NCBI RefSeq assembly: GCF_009811415.1
Contig: NZ_BLIG01000032.1
Span: forward strand, 62,001 to 126,000
DNA from: Alteromonas sp. KUL106
GTDB lineage: Bacteria > Pseudomonadota > Gammaproteobacteria > Enterobacterales > Alteromonadaceae
DNA: 64,000 nt
Reading direction: 5' to 3'
The number at the start of each line of letters is the position of its first letter. Position 1 is the stretch's first letter. The position numbers and the translations under genes were made by a program. Under the pieces are notes generated by a model, which saw nothing but the letters and a program-made list of their open reading frames with translations, did no database searches and had not been told where the DNA came from. This document shows, in pieces, positions 38,740 to 48,616 of the stretch.

Positions 38740-40059
38740 ATGGCTAAACCAGGATTGGATTCAGGCGCTAAAAGCGGCTTGAGTGAGCTTAAGGCAAGAT
38801 TGTTGTTCGTACTTGGTGCGATTGTTGTTTTCAGACTAGGTTCTTATGTTCCTATCCCTGGCATCGATCCAGCTGTACTTGCTGACTTGTTCGAGCAACA
38901 AAAAGGCACCATTGTAGAAATGTTTAACATGTTCTCTGGTGGTGCGCTTGAGCGTGCATCCGTTCTGGCTTTGGGCATTATGCCATACATTACTGCATCC
39001 ATTATTATGCAGTTGCTCTCGGTGGTTCACCCGCCGATGGTGGAGCTTAAAAAAGAAGGCGAAGCAGGCCGTCGTAAAATTAGTCAGTACACGCGTTATC
39101 TAACGCTTGTATTGGCTATCTTCCAGTCAATTGGAATTTCGACCGGTTTGCCTAACCTGATTAATGGATTGGTGATAAACCCTGGCTTCGGATTCTACTT
39201 TACGGCAGTAGTAAGCCTAGTCACAGGAACGATGTTCCTAATGTGGTTAGGTGAGCAAATTACCGAACGAGGTATTGGTAACGGTATCTCTATATTGATT
39301 TTTGCTGGTATTGTTGCCGGTCTGCCAACAGCGATAGGTCAGACTGCGGAACAAGCAAGGCAGGGCGACATTAACTTGTTGTTCCTATTGTTGATTGCTG
39401 TGATTGTTATTGCGCTTACATACCTAGTTGTATTTGTAGAGCGCGGACAGCGCAGAATTGTGGTAAACTACGCGAAACGTCAGCAAGGCCGTCAGGTTTT
39501 TGCTGCGCAAAGCACCCATTTACCGCTAAAAGTCAACATTGCTGGTGTAATTCCACCAATCTTTGCTTCTAGCATTATTCTGTTCCCGGGTACTATCGCA
39601 GGATGGTTCGGACAGAATGAATCAACAGCGTGGTTGCAAGATGTAGCGCTTATGCTATCTCCTGGTCAGCCGCTGTACGTGATGTTATACGCAGCTGCGA
39701 TTATCTTCTTCTGCTTCTTCTACACGGCGTTGGTGTTCAACCCGCGTGATACAGCAGACAACTTGAAGAAATCTGGCGCGTTCATTCCTGGCATCCGCCC
39801 GGGTGAGCAAACGTCACGATACATTGACAAGGTAATGACTCGCCTTACACTGGCTGGCGCACTGTACATAACCTTTATTTGTTTAGTGCCTGAATTCATG
39901 CTAATTGCTTGGAATGTGCCGTTCTACTTCGGTGGTACGTCACTATTAATTATCGTAGTAGTTATCATGGACTTTATGGCACAAGTACAGACACATTTGA
40001 TGAGTAGTCAATATGAGTCTGTGCTGAAGAAAGCTAACCTTAAAGGCTACGGCCGATAA
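38740..40059 (+). CDS. secY: Protein translocase subunit SecY
   Basis: The 439-residue channel subunit of the SecYEG translocon (E. coli 443) shows ten membrane helices, the plug region after [13 protein letters not shown], the lateral-gate helices and the cytoplasmic loop [20 protein letters not shown]. It is in its usual place after rplO. Confidence 0.99.
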   Translation: MAKPGLDSGAKSGLSELKARLLFVLGAIVVFRLGSYVPIPGIDPAVLADLFEQQKGTIVEMFNMFSGGALERASVLALGIMPYITASIIMQLLSVVHPPMVELKKEGEAGRRKISQYTRYLTLVLAIFQSIGISTGLPNLINGLVINPGFGFYFTAVVSLVTGTMFLMWLGEQITERGIGNGISILIFAGIVAGLPTAIGQTAEQARQGDINLLFLLLIAVIVIALTYLVVFVERGQRRIVVNYAKRQQGRQVFAAQSTHLPLKVNIAGVIPPIFASSIILFPGTIAGWFGQNESTAWLQDVALMLSPGQPLYVMLYAAAIIFFCFFYTALVFNPRDTADNLKKSGAFIPGIRPGEQTSRYIDKVMTRLTLAGALYITFICLVPEFMLIAWNVPFYFGGTSLLIIVVVIMDFMAQVQTHLMSSQYESVLKKANLKGYGR

Positions 40060-40097
40060 GTTAGCCCCTTAATATTGATAGAAAGGGGAAAGATGTA

Positions 40098-40214
40098 ATG
40101 AAAGTTCGTGCATCAGTAAAAAAGATTTGCCGTAACTGTAAAGTTATCAAGCGCAACGGTGTTGTGCGCGTAATTTGCAGTTCTGACCCAAAGCATAAGC
40201 AGCGTCAGGGCTAA
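40098..40214 (+). CDS. rpmJ: 50S ribosomal protein L36
   Basis: A 38-residue frame, [20 protein letters not shown] to PKHKQRQG, with zinc ligands Cys11, Cys14, Cys27 and His33 (the zinc-binding form). AAAGGGGAAAG precedes the ATG. It is the last gene of the spc operon. Confidence 0.98.
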
Positions 40215-40248
40215 TCAAAGCGGTACAGAATATTTGCAAGACTAAGAA

Positions 40249-40292
40249 AGCAGAACCTGAATTGTACTTATCAGGTTCTGCTAGTTTTGTTT
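40249..40292 (+). terminator. Terminator at the end of the spc operon
   Basis: AGCAGAACCTGA (40249-40260) and TCAGGTTCTGCT (40271-40282) form a 12-bp perfect stem, followed by AGTTTTGTTT. It separates the spc from the alpha operon. Confidence 0.85.
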
Positions 40293-40322
40293 AAAGTATT
40301 TTGAACCTTAATTTGCAATTTA

Positions 40323-40391
40323 GTCGACGGATAAGTATCCTATCGGGCTTTTTAGGTCGTCGACAAATAAACAAGAGGAGTGCTGTTAATG
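40323..40391 (+). promoter_or_regulatory. Alpha-operon leader (S4-binding pseudoknot, alpha_RBS type)
   Basis: GTCGACG (40323-40329) pairs with CGTCGAC (40358-40364); between them AAGTATCCTATCGGGCTTTTT keeps the core of the E. coli alpha leader (GAGTATCC...CGGGCTTTT), and AAGAGGAGTGCTGTTA leads to the rpsM ATG. In E. coli this pseudoknot is where S4 represses rpsM translation. The sequence match plus exact position make an S4-responsive element very likely. Confidence 0.82.
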
Positions 40392-40745
40392 GCCCGTATC
40401 GCTGGCATTAACATTCCTGAGCACAAGCATGCTGTAATCGCTATCCAAGCGATTTATGGCGTTGGTCCCACACGTGCGAAAAGCATTTGTGCGGGTGCTG
40501 GTGTTGCAGAAGATACAAAAATCAAAGAGCTAGACGAAGCTACTATTGATAAGCTTCGTGACGAAGTGGCTAAATTCACCGTTGAAGGTGATTTACGCCG
40601 TGAAGTCTCTATGAGCATCAAACGTTTGATGGACCTGGGTTGCTTCCGTGGTATTCGCCACCGTCGTAGCTTGCCTCTACGTGGTCAGCGCACTAAAACC
40701 AATGCGCGTACCCGTAAAGGTCCTCGTAAGCCAATTAAGAAGTAA
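40389..40745 (+). CDS. rpsM: 30S ribosomal protein S13
   Basis: From the ATG at 40389 ([20 protein letters not shown]) the protein has 118 residues, the E. coli length. AGAGGAG precedes it. First gene of the alpha operon; its start lies in the S4-responsive leader. Confidence 0.99.
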   Translation: MARIAGINIPEHKHAVIAIQAIYGVGPTRAKSICAGAGVAEDTKIKELDEATIDKLRDEVAKFTVEGDLRREVSMSIKRLMDLGCFRGIRHRRSLPLRGQRTKTNARTRKGPRKPIKK

Positions 40746-40759
40746 ACGGGGAGTAAGTT

Positions 40760-41152
40760 ATGGCTAAAGCACCAGCTCGTGGCACGCGTAAGCGCGCTAA
40801 ACGTCAGGTTGCAGACGGTATGGCTCATATCCATGCGTCTTTCAACAACACAATTGTGACTATTACAGACCGTTCAGGCAATGCACTAGCATGGGCGACA
40901 TCTGGTGGTTCAGGTTTCCGTGGTTCACGTAAATCTACCCCATTTGCTGCACAGGTAGCTGCTGAGCGTGCAGGTGTTGCTGCACAAGAATACGGTCTTA
41001 AGAACCTTGAAGTATTTGTTAAAGGTCCAGGTCCAGGCCGTGAGTCTGCGATCCGTGCTCTTAACGCTACAGGTTATAAGATCACAAACATTACCGATGT
41101 GACCCCTATTCCTCACAACGGTTGTCGTCCACCGAAAAAACGTCGCGTTTAA
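40760..41152 (+). CDS. rpsK: 30S ribosomal protein S11
   Basis: 130 residues with [19 protein letters not shown] and the C-terminal [16 protein letters not shown]. Part of the 30S platform. CGGGGAG precedes the ATG. Confidence 0.99.
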   Translation: MAKAPARGTRKRAKRQVADGMAHIHASFNNTIVTITDRSGNALAWATSGGSGFRGSRKSTPFAAQVAAERAGVAAQEYGLKNLEVFVKGPGPGRESAIRALNATGYKITNITDVTPIPHNGCRPPKKRRV

Positions 41153-41176
41153 TCGACGGACAGTTGGAGAAAGATC

Positions 41177-41797
41177 ATGGCAAGATATTTGGGTCCAAAA
41201 CTCAAACTTAGCCGTCGCGAAGGAACAGACCTGTTCCTAAAAAGCGGCGTTCGCGCAATCGATTCTAAATGTAAGATCGATACAGCGCCTGGTCAGCACG
41301 GTGCCCGTCGTGGCCGTCTGTCTGACTACGGTGTTCAGCTGCGTGAAAAACAAAAAGTTCGTCGTATGTACGGCGTTCTTGAAAAGCAATTCCGCAACTA
41401 CTACAAAGAAGCTGCACGTCTAAAAGGTAACACAGGTGAAAACTTGCTACAGCTTTTAGAACAGCGTCTTGATAACGTAGTTTACCGTATGGGTTTCGCT
41501 AGCACTCGTGCAGAAGCACGTCAGCTAGTTAGCCACAAGGCGATCATGGTAAATGGTCAAGTTGTGAACATCCCATCGTTTAACGTTTCTGCCGAAGACG
41601 TGGTTTCTGTTCGTGAAAAAGCTAAGAAGCAAGCGCGTATCGTAGCTGCTTTGGAACTGGCTGACCAACGTGAGAAGCCAACCTGGATTGAAGTAGACAG
41701 CAGCAAAATGGAAGGCACTTTCAAGCGCGTTCCAGAAAGAACTGATTTGTCTGCGGAAATTAACGAACAGTTGATCGTCGAACTTTACTCTAAGTAA
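41177..41797 (+). CDS. rpsD: 30S ribosomal protein S4
   Basis: 206 residues ([20 protein letters not shown]) with the S4 RNA-binding domain ([19 protein letters not shown]). It nucleates 30S assembly and is the expected translational repressor of the alpha operon through the leader upstream of rpsM. Confidence 0.99.
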   Translation: MARYLGPKLKLSRREGTDLFLKSGVRAIDSKCKIDTAPGQHGARRGRLSDYGVQLREKQKVRRMYGVLEKQFRNYYKEAARLKGNTGENLLQLLEQRLDNVVYRMGFASTRAEARQLVSHKAIMVNGQVVNIPSFNVSAEDVVSVREKAKKQARIVAALELADQREKPTWIEVDSSKMEGTFKRVPERTDLSAEINEQLIVELYSK

Positions 41798-41819
41798 AGC
41801 TAACTAAAGAGGAAGCATT

Positions 41820-42806
41820 GTGGGTTCTGTGACTGAATTCCTAAAACCGAGATTAGTTGAGATCGAAAACGTTTCTCCTACTCGTGCCAAAGTAACTTTG
41901 GAACCACTAGAGCGCGGCTTTGGCCACACTCTAGGTAACGCCCTACGTCGTATTTTATTGTCATCTATGCCAGGATGTGCAGTTACCGAGGTAGAAATTG
42001 ATGGCGTTCTTCACGAGTACAGCACCAAAGAAGGTGTACAGGAAGACGTTATCGAAATCTTGCTAAATCTAAAAGGTTTAGCGGTTCGCCTTGAAGGTAA
42101 AACTGAGGCAACCCTAACTCTAGTGAAATCTGGCGCTGGCCCTGTTGTTGCTGGTGATATTCAGCATGATGGCGACGTAGAAATTACAAACCCTGAGCAC
42201 TTAATTTGTACTTTGACTGGCGAAGCTGAAATCAGCATGCGTATCAAAGTAGAAATGGGCCGTGGTTATGTACCAGCTTCTACCCGTCGCTCCTCTGAAG
42301 AAGATGATCGTCCAATTGGTCGTTTGTTAGTTGACGCTTCATACAGCCCAGTTGAACGTATTGCTTACACTGTTGAATCTGCGCGTGTTGAACAACGCAC
42401 AGACTTAGACAAGCTAATCATCGACATGGAGACGAACGGTACTTTGGATCCTGAAGAAGCGATCCGCCGTTCTGCTACCATCCTAGCTGAACAGCTAGAT
42501 GCATTCGTAGACCTACGTGATGTATCTGAGCCAGTAGCGAAGGAAGAGAAGCCAGAATTCGATCCGATTCTGCTTCGTCCAGTAGATGACCTAGAGTTAA
42601 CAGTACGTTCTGCAAACTGTTTGAAAGCAGAAGCTATCCAGTACATTGGTGACCTGGTACAGCGCACTGAGGTTGAGCTACTTAAAACGCCAAACCTTGG
42701 TAAGAAATCGCTAACTGAAATCAAAGATGTTCTAGCATCTCGTGGTCTTTCTCTAGGTATGCGCCTAGAAAACTGGCCGCCAGAGAGCATCGCTGAAAAA
42801 GATTAA
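41820..42806 (+). CDS. rpoA: RNA polymerase alpha subunit
   Basis: 328 residues, starting at a GTG ([18 protein letters not shown]) behind AGAGGAAG. N-terminal assembly domain with [21 protein letters not shown]-terminal domain from about 245 ([34 protein letters not shown]) that contacts UP elements and activators. In its usual place between rpsD and rplQ. Confidence 0.99.
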   Translation: MGSVTEFLKPRLVEIENVSPTRAKVTLEPLERGFGHTLGNALRRILLSSMPGCAVTEVEIDGVLHEYSTKEGVQEDVIEILLNLKGLAVRLEGKTEATLTLVKSGAGPVVAGDIQHDGDVEITNPEHLICTLTGEAEISMRIKVEMGRGYVPASTRRSSEEDDRPIGRLLVDASYSPVERIAYTVESARVEQRTDLDKLIIDMETNGTLDPEEAIRRSATILAEQLDAFVDLRDVSEPVAKEEKPEFDPILLRPVDDLELTVRSANCLKAEAIQYIGDLVQRTEVELLKTPNLGKKSLTEIKDVLASRGLSLGMRLENWPPESIAEKD

Positions 42807-42847
42807 TCAGGTTTTTATCAAACTGATTTGTAGAGAAGGATAAAACT

Positions 42848-43249
42848 ATGCGCCATCGTAAGAGTGGTCGTCAGTTGAATCGCAACAGCAGCCATCGTCA
42901 AGCTATGTTCAAAAACATGGCCGGTTCTTTGGTCAAGCACGAAGTGATCAAAACTACGTTACCAAAAGCGAAAGAATTACGTCGCGTAATCGAGCCTCTA
43001 ATCACTATGGCTAAAGAAGACAGCGTTGCAAACCGCCGTCTAGCTTTTGCCCGCACTGGTGACAAAGAGGTTGTAGGTAAACTATTCAACGAGCTTGGTC
43101 CTCGTTACGAAGCTCGTCCAGGCGGTTACACTCGCATTCTTAAATGCGGTTTCCGTGCTGGCGACAATGCCCCAATGGCATATGTTGAGCTAGTTGACCG
43201 TCCAGTTGTAGAAGCTGAAGAAGAAGCAGTAGAAGCAACTGAAGAGTAA
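42848..43249 (+). CDS. rplQ: 50S ribosomal protein L17
   Basis: 133 residues ([20 protein letters not shown]) with an acidic Glu/Ala tail. Last gene of the alpha operon; GAGAAGGA precedes it. Confidence 0.99.
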   Translation: MRHRKSGRQLNRNSSHRQAMFKNMAGSLVKHEVIKTTLPKAKELRRVIEPLITMAKEDSVANRRLAFARTGDKEVVGKLFNELGPRYEARPGGYTRILKCGFRAGDNAPMAYVELVDRPVVEAEEEAVEATEE

Positions 43250-43264
43250 TTAATACTCGATTAG

Positions 43265-43302
43265 AAAAAGGGGCCTGAGTGAAAACTCAGGCCCCTTTTT
43301 TT
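43265..43302 (+). terminator. Terminator of the alpha operon
   Basis: AAAAAGGGGCCTGAGT and ACTCAGGCCCCTTTTT form a 16-bp perfect stem around GAAA, followed by more T. Confidence 0.95.
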
Positions 43303-43319
43303 GTGCCCAAAAAATAATA

Positions 43320-43349
43320 ATGGGGTCAGCGTCACAGCTCTGACCCCAT
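43320..43349. repeat. REP-like palindrome (GGGGTCAG...CTGACCCC)
   Basis: ATGGGGTCAG and CTGACCCCAT form a perfect 10-bp stem around a 10-base loop, right after the alpha-operon terminator. The GGGGTCAG/CTGACCCC core resembles the REP elements linked to RAYT transposases in proteobacteria. No RAYT gene and no second copy were seen in this window. Confidence 0.55.
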
Positions 43350-43415
43350 CGTTCTTTCTACTTAGTAACTGCACCAGCAACCTAACTTGTTTGTTTCTAT
43401 TTTTAATTATTACTT

Positions 43416-43431
43416 TGGCTTAATGTTTGCA
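43416..43431 (+). promoter_or_regulatory. Sigma-54 promoter upstream of the flagellin gene
   Basis: TGGCTTAATGTTTGCA matches the -24/-12 consensus TGGCACGN4TTGCW at the conserved TGGC and TTGCA, with the correct ten bases between GG and GC. Transcription would begin near 43443, leaving about 87 bases of leader. Flagellar genes of polar flagellates are often sigma-54 dependent. Confidence 0.72.
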
Positions 43432-43529
43432 AAAAGCTTTAGGAAATTAAGCTAAAAGCGTATAGAAAACGCCAAATTGAGCCATGTTTTTCAACTTATG
43501 TATTTCAGTTATCCATAACAAGGAAGTTT

Positions 43530-44885
43530 ATGTTAACAACGTCATCGTTCACGCAGTCGCTTTCATCAACCCCTTTGTTCAGTAAAACACTATCTACTGC
43601 TTACGAACGGTTGAGCTCAGGCCTAAGAATAAATAAAGCTGCAGATGACAGTGCGGGTCTACAGATATCGACTCGATTAACGTCAGAATCTATGGCGAAA
43701 GGTCAGCTTCGCCGTAATCTAAATGACGGTATTAGCTACGCACAAATAGCGGAAGGCGGGCTGCAAGAATCTGCCGATATCTTGCAGCGTATGCGGCAAT
43801 TAGCCATGCAATCTCAAAATGGCATCAATTCAGATGCTGATAGGCGTGCACTTGATAAGGAGTTTCAGCAGTTAAAAAACGCACTTAATGGCATTGCCTA
43901 CAACACCGAAGCATTTAACCGTTTGCCTTTGTTAGGTGATAACGACCTCTTATCTGACAATGTTCCATCAATAGGCGATACCTTTGTCAAAGGCACTCCA
44001 ACCCGGCTAAATAGTGGTTTACGTTCTGTGGCTTATATTCCCGCTGGTTCAACAAACGTATCCATTAATGTTGATAGCTTTTCTTTAGATGATGATCTTC
44101 AAGTATTTACCGCAAGCGGCAGACATTTGGTCGGTACACCGCTGTCAGACAACGTGTGGACTTCCAATAACATAAGTTCAGCAAGCGACATTAAACGCTT
44201 GTTATTCTCAACCGAAGAAGGCTACACACCAACGGCTAGCTACGACAGCAGTTCGCTCATAACCAATGGTGCGGGCACAATTAACGGAACAACATTTACT
44301 TTCTCTGGTGATCAACACCCCGGCATAACAACAGAAAGCCTAACCATCGATAACACAAACGAACCACTCATTATTGCAGTAATTGGGCAAGGCGTGTTTG
44401 ATGCAACGGTAGATTGGGATACGTTAGGCTCTCCTGGAAGCGGTGGAAACAGTTTTGAAGCCGGCCCAGTTGATATTACCGCTACTAACTCGCTGAGCGA
44501 TGGCACAGACTATATAAACCTTATAAAAACCCCAGTGGGTTTATCCGATTTAGACATGGTAGAAAGCGACGTGCTTACTTTTGAAAACGCAGAGGCAGCG
44601 TTACAGCAAATAGACAATGCTCTCGCGTACGTAAGCGAAAGCCGCGCTTTTTACGGCGCAAAAATGAATCAAATGGCATCGGCATTAAAAGTGAACGATC
44701 GCATGCATGAAGGCTTAATGGCGGCCCGTTCTCAAATCCTTGATACTGATTTCGCCGCAGAAACTGCCAAATCTACACAGGCGCAAATCGTGGAGCAAGC
44801 GAGTATCTCAGTTCGGGCGCAGGCTAAGTCAAGTGATGAGCAGGTGTTGGGTTTGTTGGATGAGACGCTGAGCCAACGTTCATGA
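43530..44885 (+). CDS. Flagellin (additional, atypical)
   Basis: The 451-residue protein has a conserved flagellin N-terminal domain (ERLSSGLRINKAADDSAGLQIS, AQIAEGGLQESADILQRMRQLAMQS) and C-terminal domain (NRMHEGLMAA-like segment, DTDFAAETAKSTQAQIVEQASISVRAQA). Between about 140 and 365 lies a Ser/Thr/Asp-rich variable region exposed on the filament and a likely glycan acceptor. The final residues (LLDETLSQRS) differ from the usual SLL-R end. It stands alone between the alpha operon and a glycan-synthesis region, with AAGGAAG upstream of the ATG and a sigma-54 promoter. Confidence 0.88.
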   Translation: MLTTSSFTQSLSSTPLFSKTLSTAYERLSSGLRINKAADDSAGLQISTRLTSESMAKGQLRRNLNDGISYAQIAEGGLQESADILQRMRQLAMQSQNGINSDADRRALDKEFQQLKNALNGIAYNTEAFNRLPLLGDNDLLSDNVPSIGDTFVKGTPTRLNSGLRSVAYIPAGSTNVSINVDSFSLDDDLQVFTASGRHLVGTPLSDNVWTSNNISSASDIKRLLFSTEEGYTPTASYDSSSLITNGAGTINGTTFTFSGDQHPGITTESLTIDNTNEPLIIAVIGQGVFDATVDWDTLGSPGSGGNSFEAGPVDITATNSLSDGTDYINLIKTPVGLSDLDMVESDVLTFENAEAALQQIDNALAYVSESRAFYGAKMNQMASALKVNDRMHEGLMAARSQILDTDFAAETAKSTQAQIVEQASISVRAQAKSSDEQVLGLLDETLSQRS

Positions 44886-45094
44886 AAAATGGAATCGAAG
44901 TCCCGATTCTCACCCTATTATTCTTTTAGCGTTCCACTATAAACTCTGTGTGACATGACACTAGTTACGAGCACTTCATTTGTAATTCAGTACAACTTTG
45001 CCATTTAATCGCAATACAAACCTTTGTATACTGAACAGAGAATATATAAATAACAGGACGTGAGCATAGCACTCACACATCAAGGATATTACAA

Positions 45095-46501
45095 ATGAAA
45101 CCAGTAGTATTAGCTGGCGGCTCAGGTAGTCGCTTATGGCCAAAATCGCGTGCAGCGCTTCCAAAGCAGTTTCTGTCTCTCACATCAGACAGCACCATGC
45201 TGCAAGACACGATCACACGCTTAAAAGGCACACCAGCCCAAAACCCAATCTTCATTTGTAACGACGCACACCGCTTTCTAGTGGCGGAGCAGCTTCGTCA
45301 AAAGAATATCCAACATGGCGGTATTCTTTTAGAACCGGTTGGTCGTAATACGGCACCTGCAATTGCATTAGCGGCACTGCATGCAAACATAAATGGCGAA
45401 GATCCCGTTCTTCTCGTATTGGCGGCAGACCACCTTATTAAAGATAACCCAGCGTTTCACACTGCTATTGCTAAAGCCGAGAAGCTAGCAGAGCAGGGTA
45501 AACTCGTCACCTTCGGTATTGTTCCAGACCAGCCGCATACGGGTTATGGATATATTAAAGCGGGCGAGCAAGCGGGCGATGGTTTCGAAGTAGCTCAGTT
45601 TGTAGAAAAGCCTGCTTTGGAAACTGCAAAAGAATATGTAGATTCTGGGAGTTACTACTGGAACAGCGGTATGTTTATGTTCAAAGCAAGCCGTTACCTG
45701 GAAGAGCTAGAAAAGTATAACCCCGAAATGCTAGACGTGTGTAAGCGTGCTATCGACACAGAAACGCCAGATCTAGACTTCATTCGTGTCGACCACGACA
45801 TTTTTGCTACTTGTCCAGACGATTCAATTGATTATGCGGTTATGGAAAAAACCGACAGTGCAGCCATGGTGCCGCTAGATGCAGGCTGGAGTGATGTAGG
45901 AAGCTGGACATCACTATGGGAAACTGCTGAAAAAGACGAAAATGGCAACGTATCCGTTGGCGATACTATCTTAGAAAACACCAAAAACAGTTATGTAAAC
46001 GCAGAGCAGCGTTTAGTGTCGGTCATCGGACTTGAAGACGTAGTAGTTGTAGAAACTAAAGATGCGGTTATGGTTGCCCACAAAGATGATGCGCAAAGCA
46101 TTAAAAATGTGGTCAACAAACTAAAAGCTGAGCACCGCCCAGAGTTTGAATTCCATCGCGAAGTATTCCGTCCGTGGGGTAGCTACGATTCTATCGACAG
46201 TGGCGCTCGATTCCAAGTTAAGCGTATTACAGTAAAACCAGGTGAAAAGCTATCGGTTCAAATGCACCACCACCGCGCTGAACACTGGATTGTGGTTTCT
46301 GGTAGTGCAAATGTAACTATAGATGAAGAAACGCAGTTAGTTACCGAGAACGAGTCGGTATACATTCCTATCGGTGCGGTTCATGCGCTAGAAAACCCAG
46401 GTAAGATACCGCTAGAGCTTATTGAAGTGCAGTCTGGTGCATATCTTGGTGAAGACGATATTGTGCGTTTTTCTGATAGATATGGGCGTGTTGCTAAATA
46501 A
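45095..46501 (+). CDS. manC: Mannose-1-phosphate guanylyltransferase / mannose-6-phosphate isomerase
   Basis: The 468-residue protein makes GDP-mannose from mannose-1-phosphate and GTP. The N-terminal nucleotidyltransferase domain has [21 protein letters not shown] and FVEKP (near residue 170). The C-terminal cupin-type isomerase domain ([33 protein letters not shown]) is complete, so it is the bifunctional type II form. GDP-mannose feeds gmd and fcl 17 kb downstream, so the pathway encloses the glycan block. Confidence 0.95.
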   Translation: MKPVVLAGGSGSRLWPKSRAALPKQFLSLTSDSTMLQDTITRLKGTPAQNPIFICNDAHRFLVAEQLRQKNIQHGGILLEPVGRNTAPAIALAALHANINGEDPVLLVLAADHLIKDNPAFHTAIAKAEKLAEQGKLVTFGIVPDQPHTGYGYIKAGEQAGDGFEVAQFVEKPALETAKEYVDSGSYYWNSGMFMFKASRYLEELEKYNPEMLDVCKRAIDTETPDLDFIRVDHDIFATCPDDSIDYAVMEKTDSAAMVPLDAGWSDVGSWTSLWETAEKDENGNVSVGDTILENTKNSYVNAEQRLVSVIGLEDVVVVETKDAVMVAHKDDAQSIKNVVNKLKAEHRPEFEFHREVFRPWGSYDSIDSGARFQVKRITVKPGEKLSVQMHHHRAEHWIVVSGSANVTIDEETQLVTENESVYIPIGAVHALENPGKIPLELIEVQSGAYLGEDDIVRFSDRYGRVAK

Positions 46502-46610
46502 TTGTTAAGCAAAGAAGTTGACGGTTAAGTGAAAGAAGAGTAACTTTTTTAAAACTGACAAAAAATAAAAATTATCTAAGCAGTTTTTACCCACTAAAAC
46601 TATATCTTTC

Positions 46611-46638
46611 GACCGGCAGTTGCCGGTCTTTTATTTTT
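46611..46638 (+). terminator. Terminator after manC
   Basis: GACCGGCA-GT-TGCCGGTC followed by TTTTATTTTT. Confidence 0.88.
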
Positions 46639-46684
46639 CAGAGCATGTATGGACTAGTTCTTTCTGCTCAAAAGGATTTGATTT

Positions 46685-48550
46685 ATGAGAAATAGACGTT
46701 TTCTATTTGTATTTTTTTATATTGTTATTAGCGCTTTACAATTATCTGCTTGCAGTAGTGAAGATAAAACATTTGACTTAGATATAAGTATATCGGGGTT
46801 AGAGTCTGGCTCCCTAACTATCGAATCTAGCATAGGTGAGCGAGTAAGCATAAACTCCAATGGAGTGTATAGATTCAAAAATGGTTTCGAATCACTGAAC
46901 GAAGCAAATGTTAGCATAATCTCACAACCAGCTGGTTTGTTATGTGAAATTACACAAGACTCAATCCAAGATAATATTAAGATAGTGAACATCGTGTGTC
47001 ATGGCGCACCAACCCCATCAATATTATCTATAAATTATGATGTCAAAAAAATTATTTTAGAATGGGTTAACAATTCGTCAAAAAATATGTCCCATTCTAT
47101 TCTTCTTCGCCAAAGTGAAAGCGATACATTTGTCCCAATCAAACGCGGGATTTCAACTAACTCTTATGAACTCATTGTGAATAGCTATGAGTATGCGAGC
47201 GCGGAAATCATCATTGAAACTTGTAATTCACTAGGATGCGCGCAGTCAGAAATTTCAAGCGTTAGCGAAAACTTATTAGAAATAATACTGTTTACAGAGT
47301 TAGGCAGCGTGGATGAGAACTTCTATTATGGTCGTGAAGTGGCGGTTTCCAGCGAAGCTAATTTGTTATTAGTAAGTGCGAGTAAGAAGTCTTCGGACGT
47401 AGAAAGTGGACTTGAATATCGTTTCGGCTCTGTCTACTTATACTCCTTAGCCACTGGATCGCCCGTAGAAATTGAAAAGTTTGAGTTACCGAATGCTGAG
47501 CTTGATTTCGGAGAAGGAGTCGGGGTTTCTGATAACGGTCATGTTTTAGTTATTTTAGGAGAAGTTTTGTCAGAGACAGATTCTTCTGAAAAGCTAAATG
47601 GAATTTATATCTTTGAGAAACAATCAGAGGGTTCATGGCTTCTAAGTCAAACTATAGCTCTAAATGGCTTAGGCGATTGGCATGGTGGCAATGCTATTGA
47701 TTTAACGTACTCGGGGAATTTAATTGTAGTTACAAATTTTAAATATGGAGACTCTCTAGGGCGAACGGTTGTTTTAGAAAAAGGCCAAGACGAGAATTAC
47801 CATTTTTCTGTTATTGAAGACCCAACTCAGTCCAATAAATATACAGGTTATGGTAATTCCATATCAGTATCTAGAGACGGTAACTTTTTTGTTGTAGGCT
47901 CACCACGAGAAGATGAAAAAGTTATAGAAGTCGATAATGATGATTTCTTCACCTTCACTTATACCGAAGGTGCAGCTTTTGTGTATGAGAAATCAAATGG
48001 CGAATGGTTAGTTACTTCAAAACTGAAATCGAGTTCTCCTCGAATTGACGATGCATTTGGCACTGGATTAAATATATCAGATGACGGCCAATTAATTGCG
48101 GTAGGTTCTCCGGGGGGGGAGGGCACTTCAGGTAAAGTAGAAATTTTTGCTATAAAAGACGGATTGTGGAGCCAAGCTCATTTATTAAACTCACCTTCTC
48201 CTTCACCCTATTCAGAAGACCGTTTCGGTTACTCCTTGTCATTCAATCATGGTGCCGATGATTTATTCATTGGCGCACCGGGCGAAAAAAGCGATTTATT
48301 TGGTATAACAAAGGTATCTTCTCAGAACGTAGGCTCGAATGGTTCAGGAGCTATATATCACTACAGTATTAACTCCACCGAACATTGGGAAAATAAGACT
48401 CTTATTAAATCTAAATTTAATTTCAAATATGAAGGATTTGGAAGAAAGGTTCTTTTAACAGAATCTGGGACCTTAATTGCAACGGGATTTAACTACCCTG
48501 CGATAGTAGGTGAAAGGAAAGAGTCACCCGGCGGCTTCTATATTTACTAG
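46685..48550 (+). CDS. Lipoprotein with FG-GAP (integrin-alpha-like) repeats
   Basis: The 621-residue protein has a lipobox (ALQLSAC, Cys23) and a first part with immunoglobulin/fibronectin-like character (to about 200). From about 205 it has propeller-like repeats of the FG-GAP type: YGREVAVSSEANLLLVSA, FGEGVGVSDNGHVLVILG, YGNSISVSRDGNFFVVGSP, FGTGLNISDDGQLIAVGSPG, FGYSLSFNHGADDLFIGAPG. It is probably a surface beta-propeller that binds a ligand or another cell component. Base composition is more AT-rich than manC. Its terminator separates it from manC, so it has its own promoter. Confidence 0.75.
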   Translation: MRNRRFLFVFFYIVISALQLSACSSEDKTFDLDISISGLESGSLTIESSIGERVSINSNGVYRFKNGFESLNEANVSIISQPAGLLCEITQDSIQDNIKIVNIVCHGAPTPSILSINYDVKKIILEWVNNSSKNMSHSILLRQSESDTFVPIKRGISTNSYELIVNSYEYASAEIIIETCNSLGCAQSEISSVSENLLEIILFTELGSVDENFYYGREVAVSSEANLLLVSASKKSSDVESGLEYRFGSVYLYSLATGSPVEIEKFELPNAELDFGEGVGVSDNGHVLVILGEVLSETDSSEKLNGIYIFEKQSEGSWLLSQTIALNGLGDWHGGNAIDLTYSGNLIVVTNFKYGDSLGRTVVLEKGQDENYHFSVIEDPTQSNKYTGYGNSISVSRDGNFFVVGSPREDEKVIEVDNDDFFTFTYTEGAAFVYEKSNGEWLVTSKLKSSSPRIDDAFGTGLNISDDGQLIAVGSPGGEGTSGKVEIFAIKDGLWSQAHLLNSPSPSPYSEDRFGYSLSFNHGADDLFIGAPGEKSDLFGITKVSSQNVGSNGSGAIYHYSINSTEHWENKTLIKSKFNFKYEGFGRKVLLTESGTLIATGFNYPAIVGERKESPGGFYIY

Positions 48551-48560
48551 TAAGCTTATA

Positions 48561-48598
48561 GCTCGCTTGTTGAAATGAGAGATTTTGAGCAAGCGAGC
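48561..48598. terminator. Hairpin between convergent genes
   Basis: GCTCGCTTG and CAAGCGAGC pair perfectly around a 20-base loop between the FG-GAP gene and the acyltransferase gene. T-runs are poor on both sides, so it is only a possible bidirectional terminator. Confidence 0.45.
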
Positions 48599-48616
48599 AA
48601 CCAGTTAAAATTCTAC

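Noticed and set aside
44998..45032. TTGCCA and TATACT upstream of manC as a sigma-70 promoter
   Set aside because: Spacing is 23 bp, too long; a promoter must exist here but could not be placed.
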